Shown piece by piece: positions 47,101 through 52,690 of a stretch of DNA of 64,000 nucleotides. The DNA is from Vibrio rumoiensis 1S-45 (GTDB taxonomy: Bacteria; Pseudomonadota; Gammaproteobacteria; Enterobacterales; Vibrionaceae), in assembly GCF_000286955.2 (NCBI RefSeq), contig NZ_AJYK02000095.1, forward strand, positions 24,277-88,276. Direction: 5' to 3'. A program made the position numbers and the translations under genes. Below the pieces are notes generated by a model. It was given only the letters and a program-made list of their open reading frames with translations, had not been told where the DNA came from and did not search any database. Positions within the stretch are counted from its first letter, which is position 1. The number at the start of each line of letters is the position of its first letter.

Positions 47101-48715
47101 TTTCTGGCACCAAGCGCTCTACGCCTGGTTCGATAACCATAACAGGGGACGGTATAGTTAAAGGGTATCCGCTCGGATCATAATCCGGTTCCGTCATCTC
47201 GACGGTTTGTTCTTCGCGCCCCCTAGCATTATCACCATCCAATACATCAATCTGAATTTGGCCAATTGTTGTATCCCCATCTTGATCCGTTGCAATTATA
47301 TGGAAAAAATAGCGTCCATCATCACTGTCACTAACCTCTCGAATCGGCTGTAATAATTGAGCGGAATAGCTGCCATCATTAAATATTTCAATAATAACCG
47401 CAATTTCACCTTCAACATTAAAAACGGTTAATGTTGAACCATCCACAATATAGTCAACAGGCTTACCATCTTCATAGGCTAAGGCACCAGTGAACTCGCT
47501 ATCATGCAAGTGAGTAAATTGTTCAGGTAAAAATTCAATGGAAAAAATATCATCAGAACCAATATCAATGGCAATTTTCCCATTCATAACTTCATTTATA
47601 TTCTCTGATTCATTAATTACAATACCAGTATCATCACCAAAGGTTTGCACCACACCATCAGCAATAGTTACATCAACTGCAATAGCTTCATTTAATTCAT
47701 TACCACTGCTGTCTTCACCTTGAATATCAACACTAATAACTAAATTATCATTTTGATTTGACACCTTTCCTGCTGTATCACCAGCTTCATAATGATCTAA
47801 AGAATTATTGAGCGTGACTGACACCATAATATCAACATCACGGCCATTTGGAGAAGAAGTCGCTTCAATTGAAATAACAAGATAATCTTCACCATCTAGA
47901 CTACCAACAATTGAATTTGTCTCCGCATCAAATACAAAGGTTAATGCTTGACCAGAAGAAGTGATTTCTTGGCTTAGCTCAGCTAAAAGAGCATCTAAAA
48001 AAGAAAAAGTAAAAGTATCAGAATTTAAAGGTAAAGTTCCTGCACGAACGAAAACAGAGACATCCGTTGTAATAGGATAAGACACTTCACCTAAATCTTT
48101 TGGTTCACGATCACCTTCCACTAAGGTAACAGATCCCCTCCCCCCACCTAAGGCGTTTAAAATAGGAACAGTATTATCTTCCTCCTGTTCCTCATCAAAG
48201 TAGCCATAAGTATCATGACCAGCACCAGCTAAAATTTCCGCATTATCGTATTCAACAGCAACATAACCAGTTGATGCAGTTTGTTCCAGTGTCGGTAATA
48301 GCTCTTCCTCTACCGTGTTTTTATTAGTAGATTGTTCATCATCTCTGCCATCTTGCTCCATTCTAGTATTATCTTCAGCAACAATATGGGCTTTAATTGT
48401 GGCGATATCACTTGCAGTAAATTGGCTATTCGATAAATCATTAGGATCAATGATAACTGTTGGATCCAGTGGAATAATGATGGGGCGTTGGGAAGCATCA
48501 GTTACCGTGACACAGGTAGCACAATCCATTTCAACCGTTTGAGAACCCGATTGTGTAGTAATGACATAACGTGCATTTGGATTCGCCCATATTAAATCTG
48601 GGGAAGAAAAAGTAGATTCTCCCGCAATCGGCCTCAATTCTTGTGCGCTATCTCCTACGAAGACTTCTCCTCGTTCGACAACAATACTTGCTTGATTAGA
48701 ATTAACATTATCCAT
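35117..48715 (-). CDS. Giant LapA-like RTX adhesin with T1SS-143-type repeats
   Basis: This 4532-residue surface adhesin is a type I secretion substrate. Residues 1 to about 180 resemble a LapA-type N-terminal retention module (IVVERGEVFVGDSAQELRPI) that would plug the outer membrane pore. From about 180 to 2500 come acidic repeats of the T1SS-143 kind: a GSDxI core at residues about 386, 697, 837, 1147, 1290, 1615, 1944, 2086 and 2420, alternating with LDH...DTDGDxL modules. From about 2500 to 4080 are cadherin/VCBS-like calcium-binding domains. The C-terminus has about four RTX nonapeptides (GGAGSDILIGGAGDDELWGG, about 4378-4410) and a secretion domain ending FTVDS. Cysteines are almost absent. 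The canonical TAAG-like LapG cleavage site is not seen. It is divergent from its secretion operon. The C-terminal domain matches the VCA0849 class. Confidence 0.9.
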   Translation of the reverse strand: MDNVNSNQASIVVERGEVFVGDSAQELRPIAGESTFSSPDLIWANPNARYVITTQSGSQTVEMDCATCVTVTDASQRPIIIPLDPTVIIDPNDLSNSQFTASDIATIKAHIVAEDNTRMEQDGRDDEQSTNKNTVEEELLPTLEQTASTGYVAVEYDNAEILAGAGHDTYGYFDEEQEEDNTVPILNALGGGRGSVTLVEGDREPKDLGEVSYPITTDVSVFVRAGTLPLNSDTFTFSFLDALLAELSQEITSSGQALTFVFDAETNSIVGSLDGEDYLVISIEATSSPNGRDVDIMVSVTLNNSLDHYEAGDTAGKVSNQNDNLVISVDIQGEDSSGNELNEAIAVDVTIADGVVQTFGDDTGIVINESENINEVMNGKIAIDIGSDDIFSIEFLPEQFTHLHDSEFTGALAYEDGKPVDYIVDGSTLTVFNVEGEIAVIIEIFNDGSYSAQLLQPIREVSDSDDGRYFFHIIATDQDGDTTIGQIQIDVLDGDNARGREEQTVEMTEPDYDPSGYPLTIPSPVMVIEPGVERLVPETIQFAPVTINALITELNSDITAQGGETLTFSVTADGVLIGSLNGETVISFTLTATQNIDNPFAVDVIMTVEQFQPLDHSKTPNTAGFVHVEDGKISINIPIQLQDVDGDSLNWPAHFDVIINDGALPALSAGDLAELQDNLDSDTNNVTASGSITLDVGSDNVDYFDFNISQPSLEGLMTNGLHTVYEVNGNQVIVYVDGAKETPILTITMNIDGTFDVVQTAALEQEGTDDTIHLALDVVAYDKDGDVSNSIQATIDIKDGVNPTFSADSGTILNENGVSAGSTIIDDGSSEVPLTVGSDSIETLLFKPSAEQTAFNGITSNGLSTTVDVKENVLTLTDSEGNLILTITIAKDGTYTVKLTGPLDQDTSVGADGTGSLTFDAYVQATDFDNDTADGTIVITVLDGADSNGTVTSGSTDLVFLEPDLDPAGDNSQSTTFTIEAGDDRLSPGTITFSPEDSSYLAELIADLNQVITTENGAGDIVFSVDPAMGSLITGTLNGVVVVTLEVSATNVGNDAEITLTWTQNIPLDHISATGDNSRVIVNGDNIVINAPIQIQDSDGDYLTNAVDTTVTIQDNAAPSIVEKTPVSYTETDVGGSGSGEISIDLGSDNIKKFEFQLSDTTLLDSLASNGQGTNFDIQGNVLIVYLGDTQDTAILTITLNPDGTYDVVQTAPLEQLESADDSIQLSLDVVAIDKDGDPSDSTPINITIIDGSDPIFEDDESALIFNESDAVEAGDGGISDSGQVIITTGSDAIESVVFQEAQSTFANLTSNGQQTRFELSEDKTTLTLFDSDDKPLIIIELTDNYGNYTVTVLGPIDQGDSNSTTFDLGITANDFDEDSVNGLLSFTVTDGKNGISTNGSVTIDEGNLTPDTLENPYPLTSQPQPIRIFSGVEKLDINTVEIAQVDIDSLIVELEAELTSGGEALTFEYNLATLTLTGSLADGSEAITIKFSAEEIADSHDVYLNVSITQTLPLDHQTLPTNTDGTTDSELGLVTQTDSEIHIQFPVQIKDTDGDYLTDADGLPTPVNVDVAIIDGADPTFDFVVGGDNTVSTVIDEQKEGSSVITNNLVLNTGSDAIDVVTFALTEAQEMSLDAITSNGQETSFYISDDGALIVYIPSTFGGEDVTVLEIAFNNTDKDGSYTVQQFEPIDQPETEDSITLDFDVVAIDMDGDTASTTIDITINDGTNPSSENIQPSFEVTEGDLDVNGLNNVFITPATLIGNFIIPATNDDLDPMSLVLNDYEALKSDFVALGFTSNDSVVILSDNITHNPNNGRITITAVNEDGETVFTVSFTPTLQTDGSVTVKVIINQYMSLDHPDGANDADDSTHLDELGFTVPIQISDTDGDRLVNANGDETPVNVDIVFNDGTDPSFGTDSGITITEVDGDSTDTIHSGKITINIGSDSISDIRFELTDDQRVALEAITSNGDDTEVDYTDGVITVFIGDVSNPIFVISLDDLNGNYSIQQYASIDQPDSNELNLLLNVVATDYDGDMSVPAEINITIKDGTNPVINPDTSGLVFNDNDAISSDTGTTNSGQITIDVGADEIDTIVFQTDQPALIGLTSNGNETSFVVEEHLITVYDNSDPKETLMTIELDDNGAYTVTILGPIDQGNSESTIFDIGITATDFDNDTADGSIIFTINDGDNATGAINNGAITTITITEGDLNPDGMTGDGNAYPIDGTTGNITIAAGVERLDPSKVQISPDDLTNFMAELESDLTSGGQAITFNTTLSSEGGVYTYTITGQVNGQDALIITITATQNTNGQDADISVNITQYLPLDHDQTASSNNTSGFVRVDDSEIHILLPVQIEDTDGDLLDEAISIDLTINDGLPPAFVVDSPAAVDESAIDNTGQDHYGSNSDSDTETTSGQITINLGSDEIDSFKVDVDEFTTLNPSLTSGGKVVTLIENEDGTFSGIVAGEAVPIFTLSFTPDGKYTFILLQAIDHNSETPDTGLGLELGINLPIYAVDKDGDKVPSQSVGDDYTNSTIVVTVKDDTPSIDGKTYEVDEGKTITGNLSPTGEGADGLQSLSLQFDAHDGEGNIYHDGPFEDKEVWANGIKLGEMSVDEHGNVTFKAEDNLSHVDYTITLEIPTRVVDKDGDASDGTVTLVLDDTDPIFVIPESFDGVEEDGQNLDDFDNLGTNDSPDPLHSTEGIAIDFSIDLGDVDRDEALVDGTLKITVPEGTQGLFWYNGQPLAIGIDNKVTIPSGAISTVAGSSTIVISGVTFVPTKDFSTDGITFDVEADIFSTGDNPDGVDGGSQHITGEIIIKVDGVADIPVWNSNNKTEYEGTEDSAIAIDGLVADLIDKDDSEVLYYLIKMEDGSEGTISGTGLSTITIEGVEWQRISANNISSLAVTPSKDFSGEIYLNVIAQSEEQTPFADGKENALSEPKLVTVLVKPDADPATLIVSRVDTNEDTAFTLDGIITLTKSDDNTDASEALFVRISGLPEGALLLLDGELVTMINGAYEIAYEELSRLQYKPAPESSGEFTITIEGIVRDSITFDSTNDGEISEYITESKVVNISVKGIADSPEFDTEGSDWSVIEEDGIQQGVEITIDEDSFAIFDFSVISGELENALAGDQSETVSLVISGIPEGVVVRSSDGKTIDLTYVGKGADGQPIFEIGIDSLDHIEIIPPENSTEDIVLTANVVVTEADGDTAEFERDILIHIAPVIDATDYTKVTKGEEDTPVTLNWMPTLSDNQEYITSLTIRLEEGADTTGYSIFFVPATGDPIELSFDEAGELNLDSYLDELVNQGAELQIQGPVNSDNDFKLYTDVGVKQDDADVEEPSVTSTIYGTLDIDVQAKVEAEGDPYTSSEGAGEIVVSTGVDEDGDGIIDKVDNITCDTDGVIDFSVDTGIGQFMWAENDFTSSEEIIEFILDFRGINLPEGQGFVVEGALNNGDGSWTVKAGALDNVKIHAPAGYTDTVSIKVIAKVQDQGDNNEGDISAETIVRGTIELDFSNNQKTETELAAEIEAIDTVVTGTEDQGINLGSQLILNNSISLSTDDVDGDFESEIPNDVLTVVITASQGSIPTGLMFSGGVMDFETDQYIYEATINADGTVNLSGLHLIPPADYAGDFSFEIKYVTTDTISGDVKEATQIVTVQIDPVVDIGDDATNRPELIIDVITSSGLDADKQPIDISDGTTDVTYDNVAYEDATIHLDFSNITYGDTVNTVEGGQEVIDSLTIRVSPEQGYFLDDNDNLVSVLVLGPNDLTDVQFIPNEDFSGNVEVTISAVITDTATFDIVGGTAIDTGETVETTVSFEVVAVNDKVEIQTVGGNLTGYEDTAISLAGGSVTLQDIDGSEQIVSVVLQNIPEGFTLIGATNNGGGEWSVNVPSGQTTFDLSSVSLVPPKNFSGTLTVDVVIYTKEDLLDEVVGFTSQITVEVLAVADDIDTNIVTSVEGTESDEDSITLTLGIATVDNKSSAEYNREVKEYGAHVNENGPESIQITISNVPASSSFLAINGVEWTFEEQGDGTFTWTITVEQNTLDSIQFIPGDANNTNWDGDLQVDIRTVDNGTVATDDLAVEEIIHVEISAVNDAPVNTVPTETINATEGVVVVVDGISITDVDVVDTDSGKMTVTLLTDSGTLAVPSDYIGSVLIDNSTDGKLILTGDIDDINDLLSGGIEYTASYDVVADGLTDATATITVTASDNGNTGSGGAKTDESTITVNVSAGTPLASESMRMASPPLTARQFVPTASVTAAQLALIPLLALLNDKVNASDLLQVELHNVGLANIVNSNRQSLGTVLSDGSVVILPEDLTNAYITDLPEGEHRLNVTVTKQVDDVVMTSDVLVDVQVEANGQVIVEATGANYSQTSILIDGEESSTIVGTDGDDILIGGAGSDILIGGAGDDELWGGDYQGTGDGESDTFVWHAEDIGTTGSPTTDIIKDFELDIDQIDIRDLFADGDTEGVQMDDMLANITAVEDDGKINLTVNSGTDGEQVIVLDNISTGSLGLDSGASSNDIVNQLFTQHNAFTVDS
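35485..35580 (-). other. RTX calcium-binding nonapeptide block
   Basis: About four GG-x-G-x-D-x-u units (GTDGDDILIGG, AGSDILIGG, AGDDELWGG) bind calcium and drive folding after secretion. It is a very short block for so large a protein. Confidence 0.85.
41450..47560 (-). repeat. Higher-order protein repeat array in the adhesin gene
   Basis: Nine copies of the GSD-core module occur with spacings of about 311, 140, 310, 143, 325, 329, 142 and 334 codons, measured between the GSD codons at 47552, 46619, 46199, 45269, 44840, 43865, 42878, 42452 and 41450. They fall into two unit lengths, short (about 142) and long (about 310-334), in the order L S L S L L S L. The DNA has diverged between copies, so slippage at this scale is not recent. 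Confidence 0.8.
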
Positions 48716-49161
48716 ACTGCAGCTTCCACTTATTTACATGAGCAAATTAAAGACAAAGGCCATTAAATATAAATAGTAACCTATTGAATTTATAAAAATA
48801 AAAAATCAAAAAACTCTAAATTCCTTATTTTTATATCTTGTCATAGTTACTTTCTGATATTTAACAACACAAATACATTTTTCAACAAACTACACGCTCA
48901 TTACATACAAACAATTGATAAACTTATATGAAATCACTTTACCTCAGCGACAATGAAACCTAATATACACAAAAGTTTACAACACAGTCTACATTTTAGA
49001 CCTTTTAGGTTTTTTCTTATAGTAGTAATAGCCTTTTCCTTAATAATTGTAAGACTAAGGCAACAAAATGATAAGTATTTAAGGTGTAAAATGAGGAAAT
49101 TGCAGAATTTTTAACTATTTTCTGGCTGGAATTTTTCCGCCGCAGTAAGAATGGGAAGTTT
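48716..49161. other. Divergent regulatory region between adhesin and its secretion operon
   Basis: This 446-base, AT-rich region has no credible gene. It must contain the promoters of the adhesin (minus) and of the hlyD operon (plus). ACCT-TTT-AGGT at 49000-49010 followed by TTTTTC is a weak terminator-like hairpin pointing toward hlyD and could shorten read-through. No known regulator site was recognised. Confidence 0.5.
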
Positions 49162-50550
49162 ATGAATCATGGACCTTCATTAGTCTCGAGCGAACACATG
49201 GATTTTATCGATGATAAATCTGCTGCGTTACTTCTCAGCACACCTAAAAGTGCTCGTATTCTTTTGTGGATCATTATCAGCTTTTTTATTCTTGCTATCG
49301 TTTGGGCCTCATTTGCAAAATTAGATAAAGTCACAACAGGTTCTGCCAAGGTGATCCCGTCATCTCAATTGCAAATCGTTCAAAACCTTGAAGGTGGCAT
49401 CGTAAAAGAAATGCTTATTAAGGAAGGGCAATCTGTCGTAAAAGGTCAAAAATTATTGCTTATCGACGATACTCTTTTTCAATCTAGCTTTCGTGAAAAA
49501 AGCCAAGATCTTGCTAGCTTAAAAGCTGACAGTATTCGCCTTCGTCAAATTATTCGAAATATCGTGATTGATAACTCGGCCTCTGATTGGCAATCCAAAG
49601 TAAAACTGAACGTTGCTCCCTTAGTGTTCGACGGCGAGTTTTCTGCTCAGCACGCCAGCCTTATTTTACAAGAACAAAATGAATACCATGATGTGATGGC
49701 AAACTTCCAGAATGAACTGAATGTCACCGCCCAACAAATTAAACAAAAGCAACAAGAGCTCAATGAAACAAAAAGTCGAGCAAACAGCTTAGCTAGTAAT
49801 TACAGTATTATTCGCCGAGAATACAATATGACAAAACCACTGGCTGATGAAGGCGTAGTTCCTCGGATTGAATTATTAAAATTACAACGCTCAATGAATG
49901 ATAGCCAAAGAGAACTCACTTCTGCCCGCATGCAGCTTCCTGTGATTGAATCTGAAATACAAGAAACGACTTATAAATACACTAATATTGCTTCTGATTT
50001 TAGAACAAAAACACAACAAGAGCTAAGTGATGTATCGAATAAACTTTCTAGCATGTCTGAGATGCAAGTAGGCTTGCAAGATAAAGTGACTCGAACAGTT
50101 GTTACCTCCCCTGTAACTGGAACCATCCAGAAAATCCATGTAAATACTATCGGTGGCGTGATACAACCTGGTATGGATTTAATTGAAATTGTTCCAACCG
50201 AAGACAGTTTATTGATAGAAACGAAAATTGCTCCACAAGATATCGGCTTTTTATATCCAGGACTAAAAGCAATCATAAAATTTACCGCCTATGATTTTAC
50301 TAATTACGGGGGGTTAGAAGGTACACTGGAAACCATTAGTGCTGATACTATCCAAGATGAAGAAGGGAACAGCTTCTATCAAGTAAAAATCCGCACTGAT
50401 GAAAACAGCTTACATGGCCCAACAGGAACTGATTTACCGATTATTCCAGGGATGACAGCTTCAGCAGATATCATTACAGGAAAGCGAACAGTACTGGACT
50501 ACTTATTAAAACCAGTTCTTAAAGCAAGACAAACGGCATTGAGAGAATAA
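49162..50550 (+). CDS. lapC: Type I secretion membrane fusion protein (HlyD/LapC-like)
   Basis: The 462-residue periplasmic adaptor links the ABC transporter to the TolC pore. It has a cytoplasmic N-terminus, one membrane helix (about 32-52, ILLWIIISFFILAIVWASFA), a lipoyl/barrel-sandwich half (about 60-100, VIPSSQLQIVQNLEGGIVKEMLIKEGQ), a long coiled coil (about 110-300), and the second half with the HlyD-family signature PVTGTIQKIHVNTIGGVIQPG (about 315-335). First gene of the five-gene secretion operon, two bases before tolC. Confidence 0.9.
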   Translation: MNHGPSLVSSEHMDFIDDKSAALLLSTPKSARILLWIIISFFILAIVWASFAKLDKVTTGSAKVIPSSQLQIVQNLEGGIVKEMLIKEGQSVVKGQKLLLIDDTLFQSSFREKSQDLASLKADSIRLRQIIRNIVIDNSASDWQSKVKLNVAPLVFDGEFSAQHASLILQEQNEYHDVMANFQNELNVTAQQIKQKQQELNETKSRANSLASNYSIIRREYNMTKPLADEGVVPRIELLKLQRSMNDSQRELTSARMQLPVIESEIQETTYKYTNIASDFRTKTQQELSDVSNKLSSMSEMQVGLQDKVTRTVVTSPVTGTIQKIHVNTIGGVIQPGMDLIEIVPTEDSLLIETKIAPQDIGFLYPGLKAIIKFTAYDFTNYGGLEGTLETISADTIQDEEGNSFYQVKIRTDENSLHGPTGTDLPIIPGMTASADIITGKRTVLDYLLKPVLKARQTALRE

Positions 50551-50552
50551 CT

Positions 50553-51863
50553 ATGAATAAAAGACACTTATCGAAGGTCGCCTTACTGATCAGTAGTCAA
50601 TTTTTAGCCTTTACCACTCAGGCAGAATCGCTTGAACAAGTAATAGCTAAAACGTTAGCGACTAATCCCGACATTCAAAGTGCCTATAACGAATACATGA
50701 GTCGGGTGGCACAAGGTGATGTATCGGAAGGCAATTATCTACCGAGTGTAGATTTAGAGGCAGGTGTTGGCTATGAAGATTACGATAACTCATTAGGAAC
50801 ACAAGGTGAGTTCGATCCCCGCTATGCCCAACTTTCAATTCGACAATTGATTTGGGATGGCTCAAGTACATACAATGACATCCAACGCACGGCTTCAGAA
50901 GCGGAAGCTCAACGTTACCAACTATTGTCTGATGCGCAAGATATGGCACTACAAACCTCTGAAGCTTACTTAAAAGTTCTTGAAGCCCAAGAGCTTTTAA
51001 CGTTAACTCAAGCTAATCTTGACGTTCACAAGAGTATTGTGAAAGACATTCAAAAGCGAACTGACTCCGGATTAAGCTCCACAGCTGATCTTACTCAAGT
51101 GGAAGGCCGATTAGCCCGAGCCCAAACTAACCTTATTTCAGCTCAAGGTAACCTTACCGATCAAATTTCTAACTTTATGAAATTAGTCGGTGAATACCCT
51201 GAAGGCTTAAAAGTGCCTGATGTTGATGATGACTATCTTGCCGTTTCTATCGATGATGCTTTGGCTAAAGCAAAGGAAAACAACCCAGTTTTATTAGTTG
51301 CTAAACACGACATTGATGCCGCTCAATCTCAATATGAGCAAGCAAGAGGAACATTATTGCCGACCTTTACAGTAGAAGGTTCTCAGAAATGGGGTGATGA
51401 ACTTGATGGCTCAGAAGGCGATACCGATGAGCTTAAAGTCATGCTAAAAATGCGCTACAACCTTTATAACGGTGGCTCTGATAAAGCAGAAAGCCGTAGT
51501 GCTGCTTATCAAGTCAACAAAGCAAAAAACATTCGTGACCGCGCTTATCGTATGTTAGAAGAAAGCACACGTTATGCCTGGAATGCCCGTGAACTGGCTG
51601 AGCAACAAAGAAAATACCTAGAGCAACATGTTGATTTGTCAGCAAAAACAATCATTGTTTATGAAAAGCAATATAAACTAGGAAAACGTACACTCCTGGA
51701 TTTGCTCAATACTGAGAATGAGCTTTTTGAATCACGTAAAGAGTATATTTCAGCCTATTACAATGGCCTTTACGCGAACTTCCGTTTGCTGAATTCTACA
51801 GGATTACTATTAGACTCTTTCCGTGTCGACTTACCACAAGAATGGACTGAATCTAATCAATAA
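50553..51863 (+). CDS. lapE: TolC-family outer membrane channel (LapE-like)
   Basis: The 436-residue outer membrane efflux protein has a signal peptide (about 1-24, ending TQAES), two OEP repeats of long helices (EQVIAKTLATNPDIQSAYNEY; DALAKAKENNPVLLVAKHDI) and barrel segments near ARYAQLSIRQLIWDG. A C-terminal LGKRTLLDLLNTENELFESR motif is typical of TolC/AggA proteins serving RTX adhesins. GAGAGA lies before the ATG. Its stop is ten bases before the lipoprotein gene. Confidence 0.9.
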   Translation: MNKRHLSKVALLISSQFLAFTTQAESLEQVIAKTLATNPDIQSAYNEYMSRVAQGDVSEGNYLPSVDLEAGVGYEDYDNSLGTQGEFDPRYAQLSIRQLIWDGSSTYNDIQRTASEAEAQRYQLLSDAQDMALQTSEAYLKVLEAQELLTLTQANLDVHKSIVKDIQKRTDSGLSSTADLTQVEGRLARAQTNLISAQGNLTDQISNFMKLVGEYPEGLKVPDVDDDYLAVSIDDALAKAKENNPVLLVAKHDIDAAQSQYEQARGTLLPTFTVEGSQKWGDELDGSEGDTDELKVMLKMRYNLYNGGSDKAESRSAAYQVNKAKNIRDRAYRMLEESTRYAWNARELAEQQRKYLEQHVDLSAKTIIVYEKQYKLGKRTLLDLLNTENELFESRKEYISAYYNGLYANFRLLNSTGLLLDSFRVDLPQEWTESNQ

Positions 51864-51873
51864 GGAGCGAACT

Positions 51874-52467
51874 ATGAAAACTATTTATTTTACCCTTTTA
51901 GCCTTATTGCTCGCTGGTTGCTCTTCTATGCAAGCAGAAGATCCACCAATCGTTCAACAAAGTCATGACTTACTCGACTCTGATGGCGATGGTGTGATTA
52001 ACGCCCGAGATTATTGTGTGCAAACCCCTAAAGGTGTAGTAATCGACAACACAGGCTGTCCAATAGCTTCTGTACAATCAGAACAAAACAAGCTGCACAT
52101 CCTTTTTCCAAACGATGTTGATCAAGTCCCTCGCGCTTTTCTCAAGCAAATACAAAGCATGAGTGATTTTTTAGCTAAGTACCCAAGTACCTACATAACC
52201 TTGAAAGGTTATGCTAGTCCTGTAGGAAAAGAAGATTATAATTTAGCGCTTTCGGAAAGACGTTCTGTCAATGTTCGCAAGGCCTTAATCGACGCAGGTG
52301 TAGCTCCTGACCGTATCCAAACCATTAGCTTTGGTGAAAATGAACCTGTTCAAGCCAGTGATAAAAATGTCGTTAATACCTTAAGTCGCCGAGTAACAGC
52401 AACTGTGCTAGGTATGAATACCGACATCAAAGAGAATTGGACGATTTTCGATCAGCGCGCTGAATAA
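51874..52467 (+). CDS. OmpA-like lipoprotein of the secretion operon
   Basis: This 197-residue outer membrane lipoprotein has lipobox LLAGC (residues 11-15), a calcium-binding thrombospondin-3-like segment (DSDGDGVINARDYC, about 35-48, with DNTGCP) and a C-terminal OmpA peptidoglycan-binding domain (LKGYASPVGKEDYNLALSERR, about 105-125). AAGGAG before ATG 51874 sets the start; the frame extends to 51823 inside tolC. Similar OmpA-like proteins sit in LapA/BpfA-type operons of Shewanella and Vibrio and may anchor the secretion pore. Confidence 0.88.
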   Translation: MKTIYFTLLALLLAGCSSMQAEDPPIVQQSHDLLDSDGDGVINARDYCVQTPKGVVIDNTGCPIASVQSEQNKLHILFPNDVDQVPRAFLKQIQSMSDFLAKYPSTYITLKGYASPVGKEDYNLALSERRSVNVRKALIDAGVAPDRIQTISFGENEPVQASDKNVVNTLSRRVTATVLGMNTDIKENWTIFDQRAE

Positions 52468-52690
52468 AAACGATATTTTACCAAATCTCCACATAAGCAG
52501 TGTTGTTTATTTGTTTCTTTCAATGTACAAAGAAGTAACACTGCGTTCAATCTACACGCTCAGGGCTCTGCCTTACATTTGAATATGCAGTTCAAAAACA
52601 AAACTAGGCGGTTGTAAGCCTCACCTTTATACTCATTACAATCAACAGTTAAAAACCTTCTCGTTAGAATAACGTATAAGCGAGTGCTGT
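52468..52690. other. Gap in the secretion operon without lapG
   Basis: About 220 non-coding bases lie between the OmpA-like lipoprotein and the LapD-like gene, the position where lapG normally lies in related loci. I found no coding remnant; a short partly inverse-repeat around CAGTGTTG/AACACTG (52499-52545) is the only structure. It may contain a separate lapD promoter. Confidence 0.5.

Noticed and set aside
41450..47560. Regular spacing that could suggest a CRISPR or DNA satellite array
   Set aside because: Units are hundreds of bases long, diverged in DNA and in frame; they are protein domain repeats.
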